The notes below the pieces were generated by a model. The model was given only the letters and a program-made list of their open reading frames with translations. It made no database searches and was not told the DNA's origin. A stretch of 64,000 nt of DNA from Lunularia cruciata (taxonomy: Eukaryota > Streptophyta > Marchantiopsida > Lunulariales > Lunulariaceae). Positions within the stretch are counted from its first letter, which is position 1, and each line of letters opens with the position of its first letter. A program made the translations under genes and the position numbers. Shown in pieces: positions 57,421-64,000 of the stretch. The DNA is taken from assembly GCA_948567375.1 (NCBI GenBank), contig OX419761.1, positions 17,362,501 through 17,426,500 on the forward strand. Direction: 5' to 3'.

Positions 57421-60400
57421 AGGCCATTTATTTTGAGATAAATAACTTCATGATTGTTTTAATGATGACTCATCAAGCAATGTCCTTGAGGTCTTCTAAC
57501 TTGTATCTATTTTTCAACTTCCTACCAACAAATGAGTCATAGATAATGTCCTAAAAAATCCTTACTTGAACAGTCATGCAAAGTGTCAATGTGTATTTGG
57601 CCACACTAGGAGCACTACTCTCCTAACACTCATTGTCAATGGTCTTTTGTCCATATTACTGGACTTCCTCTCAACATCTTGCCACTTTTGTTGGGGTTAT
57701 TATGGATCTCTTCTAGAAAGAGACATTTGATAGACCTCAATCCCATAGCAAGAACTCTGGATTCTGACTCTTTAGGTAATTAGATCTACAACATGAACCC
57801 TACTTGAAATTTTTTGAAGGTTTGTTGATAATTTCTACATACTGTCTTTGTCTTCTCTCCTTCAAATTTTTTCACACCATTGGTAATTATTTTGATTTGA
57901 GAATCTGCCTTGTCATCAACACCTTGTTACATAGACTCTCAAGTTTTTTCACTGTGTCAGAAAACAAATTTTCTTGTTGGTAGTGGAGATGGATTCATGT
58001 GTGATCATAGAAAAGAATGAAAAGAAAAAGAGTTCTGCCTATGGGGTAGAATCATCATTTTATAGTCTTGACAAAACCAATCAATCCTCATCGATTGCAA
58101 TGCTTGGTGAAAGGTCACATTCATGCCCCAAATGCATGTCATTTGGCACCAAATGGTCAAGAGTACATTTTTTGGCAACACATTCATGTAAGAGGTACAA
58201 ATTTTTGTGGCATGGCATTTAGTTGCACTTTTTTGGCAGCAAAATTTTTTATTAACAAAAATTCATCCCACTTATCTTCATAATGAAACAACAACATGAC
58301 AATAGAACTTCATAATGACACAATTCATAACAATAAAATATTGTAACAAAAACTGCTTTCCAATGAAACAACTTTGTTGTCTTTGCATTCTTAGAAACTT
58401 TTTGATTGTTGATCTTTGTAAGAATGATAAGCCCCCAAGAAAGCCCTATCATTATACAAACACCTGATCTTTGTGTGATTGAACTAGGTCATAGTCATCA
58501 TATGGGAGATTTATTTATTTAATTTTTGAAGTGCTTGTCTAACAACTCACATCAATTGTTTGGTTTCATTCATAACCTTTTTCATTGCTATATATTGAAA
58601 CTACTTAACTAATTAAAAAAAAAATATTTGCTCCATGGAAGCCAAGGTGGGTCACTTCAATACTTGATATCAACTTGTTCTTCCTTTAAACCCATAGTGT
58701 ATGTACAAATTGTCATTAGGTGGATCACTTGGATCAACTGTACATACTTATAAAATGTTATAAGTATGTACATGTTTAATTTCTACAACATTTATACAAT
58801 CTTGCTACATATTGTATCAACATTTTCATATGCATATCTATGGATAAAAAAAAACTACATAGATCTCCTTAACATCTTTGCTACCAATGTTACACCATAT
58901 TTGTTGTTAGACCCCGTATTGCCATGCTAGATATATAAAATATTTAGTAGCTTGGTTAAACCACTTTTTTGTATCCCTAGGTTTTGATGCTCTTTTTCTT
59001 GGCTTACTCTACTTGTCCATCCCTATTTGCCACTTATCGAGGTTAAGATCACAATACAACAAGGGATGTTGAGGTGGAATAAGTTTCTTTTAGGTCTCTT
59101 AGTTTAAGTGTTATTGGCTCTCTCATGGTATACTATTTGGTTGGTCCTATGTTTTGGCTTGCTAGTTGTATTTTGTCTTCAAGTTCGCTGTTTTGTATTT
59201 TGTAATAGTGCTTCAATTTTTCACCATATTTAAGCACTTACACTAGGCTATAACCATGAAGTAAACCTTGTAGATCCTCACAATCATGGAAGAATAGCTC
59301 ATGCACAGCTGTAATAAAAGAAGTTTCTAAGAAGCTACTTAATGTCTACCTATGCTACTCCATACAATAAAACACTTCAAACAAGGTATCGATGGTTGCG
59401 TTTAAACTCTATCTTGTATGTGTTTATCTTGATTTTTTCTATTGCAATAAGAGTACATCTATGTATCAAATGTTTATAACTATATACTATGTATCAAATG
59501 TTTATAAATATACTAAAAAGAAGGTATGTATTTATAGATTGGCATTTATAGTCTTTAGATTGAAGCATATCTTTAATGTAGACTAGAATTTATAGTATAT
59601 CGAGAGATAGAACAACTATAAATATGGATTGGCATGTATATAATCTAAAGAAGAGTGATCCATTTAGAACATAAACATAAGGTGTGTGACTTTTGATATG
59701 AATTGGCATTTATAGTCCAAAAAAAGAAAAATAAAATTAAGAAGAGTGAAAATCTCAAACAAGAGCATTGTGATCATCTCACCAACTAAGCATTATTAGT
59801 CACCTCCTCAATTGAGTTGCATAGCTTATGATATGGAGCTATCACAATATACTTAGACTTTACTATAAATTGTATATTTTATTGCAATAAACAATTAATT
59901 CTATAGTTACCAAGATCTTGCTCGCTTTGACCTGATTTTTGTAATTTTTTTGGAGCAAAAAAAAATAACAAAGAAGAAGTGTAGCAAAGTTACATACACC
60001 TTTCCTTAGAGAGACAATAATGAATGATGAACTAGTAGTCATGACAAGTATGAGATGAGATTTTCTAGTAAAAGGATCTTTTTGAGACAACAACTAAAAT
60101 TTTGAGAATGGATGAGAAGAAATCACAATAATACATCTTACTTAATTGCAAAGTTGAATTTACAATAATATCTTAAGATTTAACAATGAAGACTGAGTTC
60201 TTTTAGCTATGAATAGTCTAGCATCATAATCTTAGCTATTTCTTACCACATGAGAGTAAGGAAGGAAACTCTTTTAAATATTGATTTTACTATTTTAGTA
60301 CTATAAGAAGAGCTCAAGAGTAAGCTAATGGCAAATTTTGATAATTCAAATAAAACCAGTACATTTTCAATGATAAGATCTATGCAACATTTTAGTGGAA

Positions 60401-63400
60401 GAGGAGCAAGGTTTCAAGGATAAGGAACTTGAACTCTACAAATATTTTTGAAGAGACATATTATATCATGTAAAAAATCTTTGTTTATTAAAGAGAAATG
60501 TTTGAATATAGGTCAAGTATTCTATAATCCAAACAAAGAAGAAGAGATAGAAATACAAATCTATAGATATGAACTAGCATCTGTAGGCTACAAAAGAGTA
60601 ATTTTTTTGAAATAGATCATGGAGCATTGTGGCATTAAATTTGGACTAACATAAAAGATAGAGGAATTCTTGCTATGAACTTACATCTACAACCTTCTTG
60701 TTAGCTAGCATATCTCTCATTGATGAAATTTTAATGACTATTAAGGTAGCATACCACAAACTAGAAAGGCAAGGAACCAAACTCAGGACAGCTCATTCAA
60801 GGCTAAAACTTCAAAGCAATTCAAAATCTCAAGGTATTGCTCACTAGAGAACTCAATGAGGAAAACGTGATGAGTACCTACTTACTCCTTTTTTATATAC
60901 CTATGAAATTCTTCCACCCAAATTTTACTAGTAACTAGAGTAACAAAAGTTACTAGGAAAAAATTCATATATGCAGTCATAAGAGTAAGAAAATATCTAA
61001 ACTCATTATTTTGTAGTAATATAATCCTCTTAATTTTGTAGTCTTATTTGGATGTACAACCAAGTCAAGGATTCTTTCATGTGTTATCCTTGGACTATAA
61101 AAAACTCTACATTAAAATTTTTTATGGACTTAGACTGTTTACTCTTTCCTTGAACTCAAATATCTACTATAAATTACTAGACTAATTAGTGGGTTAGGAT
61201 GTTCAATGTTTTAATTTCCTCTAAAATATTACTATCTCTATCTTGGCTATGATTATCTCTACCTCAATAAAATTTTAGAAAATATCTTTAAAAAATTCAC
61301 AATAGATATTTTGATAAAGCATACATACACCAATGCATCATATCTACTCTAGATTGAGATTTCAATTCAATTCTCAAGTGAAAGTTCCTTTATCTTCTAG
61401 GGGATAATTTTACCTTGTCATGGTTAATTATATCAAAGTGTCTTTCACCCCAACACCTTGAGATTATAGGTGTAATTGCTTGACACATTTTCCATTTGAA
61501 AGGTACAAAGTACTCATGTGAAAATTTATTTTTTACCCTCTTAAATCAAATGTAATCAAACAACAATGCATAATTAATTTTCTCAAAGTGCCCTACCTTC
61601 TAAAATTCAATCTAAAATAATGCCAATACCTTTTTGATATGTTTTAGCACCAACTCTATCCTTAGAAATAATAAATATGTCAACAATATTCTTTGTCTTC
61701 TTGTGTCTTCTTCTTATCTCAATGTCTAATTATTAAGTCATTTCCCTCTATGGGTTTCTGTTAAAGTTTTCAAATTAGCTATGTTGTGGTCTTTGTATCA
61801 TATCTATTTTGAAAAAAAATAGTATTGAGTAATCTATGCCCATTGATGGATGCTTATATTTCCAAATCTAAGCTAGTTTCAATTTGGTTTAGCATATAAA
61901 CTTGGACTAGATAAAGTGATTTGGAGCAAATAAGTACCAAAAATTGATACAAAATCTAGTAATAATTTTAGATAGGTCTTGTTGGTTTTGTCAAAGTTTG
62001 GTGAGTGGGAATCTTGTTCTACTAATACTTTTCTTTTTGCCACCTTAAAAGATCTATGATTAATATTAAAGAAAACATGAAGCTAATCAAGCTGGGACCA
62101 AAGGTTCCATGAGTTATAGGACAAAAGAGCTACTCAAGTTAAACAACGACAATATGCATATTAGCATTGACATCATATTAAATCCTATTGAGATGGAATT
62201 GGCTTGATAAGAAGTGAGTAATTTAGCTCTTGAATGAACTACCAACTATTATTTTGTAATTAGCTTTTTGAACAATGCATGATTGGACCATGATATTTGG
62301 AGCTATTTGGAATATATTAGTCAATTTTCCCATTGGTTGGCATCAAATGCTAGTATATGTGATAAGTTTTCATGACCATCAAATTTCCTTAAGTTTTGAG
62401 AAATATATTGAAATTATAGTTTGTGATACTTTAAGATCCTCTCTAGATTCTCAACTCAAATTTGATAATTAGTCCATTACACATCTCACTTTGGAGGAGA
62501 AAAAGCTAAGTATCTATGAGACATGAGATGTTGTTAAATTATTCCTTGATGATTGGAAGATGTGTGATCTAAGACAAAATTAGGAGATTTAGTTAAAGTC
62601 TAAAGTGAATACTATAAACATAATAGATAGCCACTAGTATGATATAACAAGAATAAATTTTTGCTTTACTTGAGCTCAAAGACTAAAGTATACATTGTTG
62701 AGGTCAGATATGCTAAGTGTGTCTCTTAAGATGTAGCTTAGGCATTTATGGGTTATAGAGTAATACAGGATATTCAATAAAGCAATTGCTTACAATCCAA
62801 TGATAAATAAATGGAGTCATTAAATTTATATTCCTTCCAAATCTATATGATTTTCTAACTTCATTTGCACATAAGTGATCTATAAGGTAGCATATGTCAA
62901 TATTTGATATTATCTTTGTGTTATAGATGCTATCACATATCAAACTCCTCACTTTAGGTATTCCATTTATTATATAGATACAATGTCATAAAATCTCATG
63001 TCAAACTTGTCTAAAACTCTAAATGTTGTATGATAGTATGAATGCAAAGCATTATAAGAATGTTATTTTGTGTCTTCTTTGGAGAGTATGTATGCAAAGC
63101 CATATCATAAACTCAAAGTGAGTAGATTTAATATGTGAAACATCTATACCATCAAAAAATGTTAAGACCAATTATCTAATATATGTTTTGTCTTTTGGTT
63201 GTTATATAGATGAAAAGTAATATAAAGATAAAGTCTAGAACTGAACATGTAGAGAAGTTTTGGATGTCAATCAATATCAAAACTTGTTAGATTAGGTATT
63301 TTGTTGGTTGTACAAATACAATGCTATATTAAATTAAAGCCTCATATTAACGATTGAGATATGTTCTAGATAGATGCCATTTTACAAACAAAAATTGTGC

Positions 63401-64000
63401 TAGAGATGTTGCTTACCCAGTTTATAGCTCTAGTGATGGTTTGTATGTGCACTGTGTGCTAGAAGGAAGGAACAAAGTGGTATAAGGATAATAACTCTCA
63501 TTCCTCAAATCCTTTGTGCTTTGTTCAATTCAGTCAATCCCTTTGTTTCTATTATGCCAATGCTCTTCCAAATGGCTTCTAAAGGAAAAAATCACCAGTG
63601 CTAATACAAAAGATCATCCTTTCACACTCATAAAAGGATACTCTAGAATTAGAAGTTCCTCCAAGTCCAACATTATAGTAATAACACTCTCAAAATAGAA
63701 AATCTCAATCTTTTACTTAGAAAATATAGATGATACTCATAAAGCCTCATTCCACTCACTCATCCCATACACTTCAAGCGCAATAAGGAATAAATTCCTT
63801 CCATTTCCAAAGCCTCTCTTTATTTACTAACCAAAATTACCATATTAAGTACTTCAGCATTTTGGTAAGTTCCCTACTTTTCCTAAATTACCCTAGGTAA
63901 GGATTCCTTGGTCAATGGTCCATCATATTTTTTATTGGCCTCACATATCTCTTCTCATGAAGATTCTAAGTATATTCCTTATGAATATATGATTTTCTCC
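57421..64000. other. AT-rich region with no recognised gene
   Basis: Both strands were read for transposon, tRNA and common plant domains without a hit. Frames at 57974-58222, 59392-59586, 59863-60093 and 62275-62472 are short and AT-biased. A perfect 15-bp hairpin lies at 58739-58772. Short direct repeats (ATGTATCAAATGTTTATAA) occur at 59461-59508. Confidence 0.5.
58739..58772. repeat. Perfect 15-bp hairpin, 4-nt loop
   Basis: TGTACATACTTATAA, loop AATG, TTATAAGTATGTACA. AT-rich, no coding context. Confidence 0.95.

Noticed and set aside
62275-62472. 65-codon plus-strand frame
   Set aside because: AT-biased, no domain, and surrounded by equally frequent chance frames.

Overview
This looks like nuclear DNA of a land plant with a repeat-rich genome. 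The evidence is a spliced plant-type alpha/beta-hydrolase gene with GT-AG introns, LTR retrotransposons primed by initiator-tRNA-Met (TGGTATCAGAG), a chromodomain Ty3/gypsy element, Helitrons and AT-rich spacers. The species cannot be named from the sequence. Only one apparently intact host gene was found; almost all other recognisable coding sequence is decayed mobile-element protein.

Layout. 1-3.98 kb: AT-rich spacer with small tandem duplications. 4.1-13.1 kb: a nest of two Ty3/gypsy-type elements. The outer, older one carries gag, a retropepsin-like protease and, unexpectedly, a degenerate cytosine-5 DNA methyltransferase (PCQG and ENV motifs in one frame). It is split by a younger gypsy element at 4710-9946, flanked by the 5-bp target duplication GTATC; skipping that insertion rejoins the outer gag frame. 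13.1-16.1 kb: unique sequence with a dispersed repeat, a 216-bp-offset duplication and a tRNA-Gln(CTG)-like gene. 16.4-25.6 kb: two decayed Helitrons in tail-to-tail orientation. A (+) runs from the N-region to the HUH motif. B (-) runs from the N-region through Rep to the helicase and is interrupted by a solo LTR and by a copy of a coiled-coil-encoding repeat. 25.6-28.8 kb: no gene seen. 28.85-30.37 kb: a four-exon alpha/beta hydrolase on the minus strand, in a locally less AT-rich island (about 28-36.5 kb). 37-40.1 kb: very AT-rich. 40.16-46.77 kb: a full-length Ty3/gypsy chromovirus with LTRs, PBS, polypurine tract and target duplication ACTAA. 49.0-50.3 kb: another decayed gypsy pol. 50.8-51.5 kb: a minus-strand solo LTR of the 40-kb family. 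51.7-53.6 kb: second copy of the coiled-coil repeat. 55.8-57.4 kb: a decayed minus-strand coiled-coil reading region. 58.2-64 kb: AT-rich sequence with no recognised gene.

The genes do not form a pathway. The window records repeated transposon insertion, solo-LTR formation and decay, in which stop codons are mostly explicable as C-to-T or G-to-A changes, around one conserved gene. All homology statements come from reading translations by eye; no database search was run.
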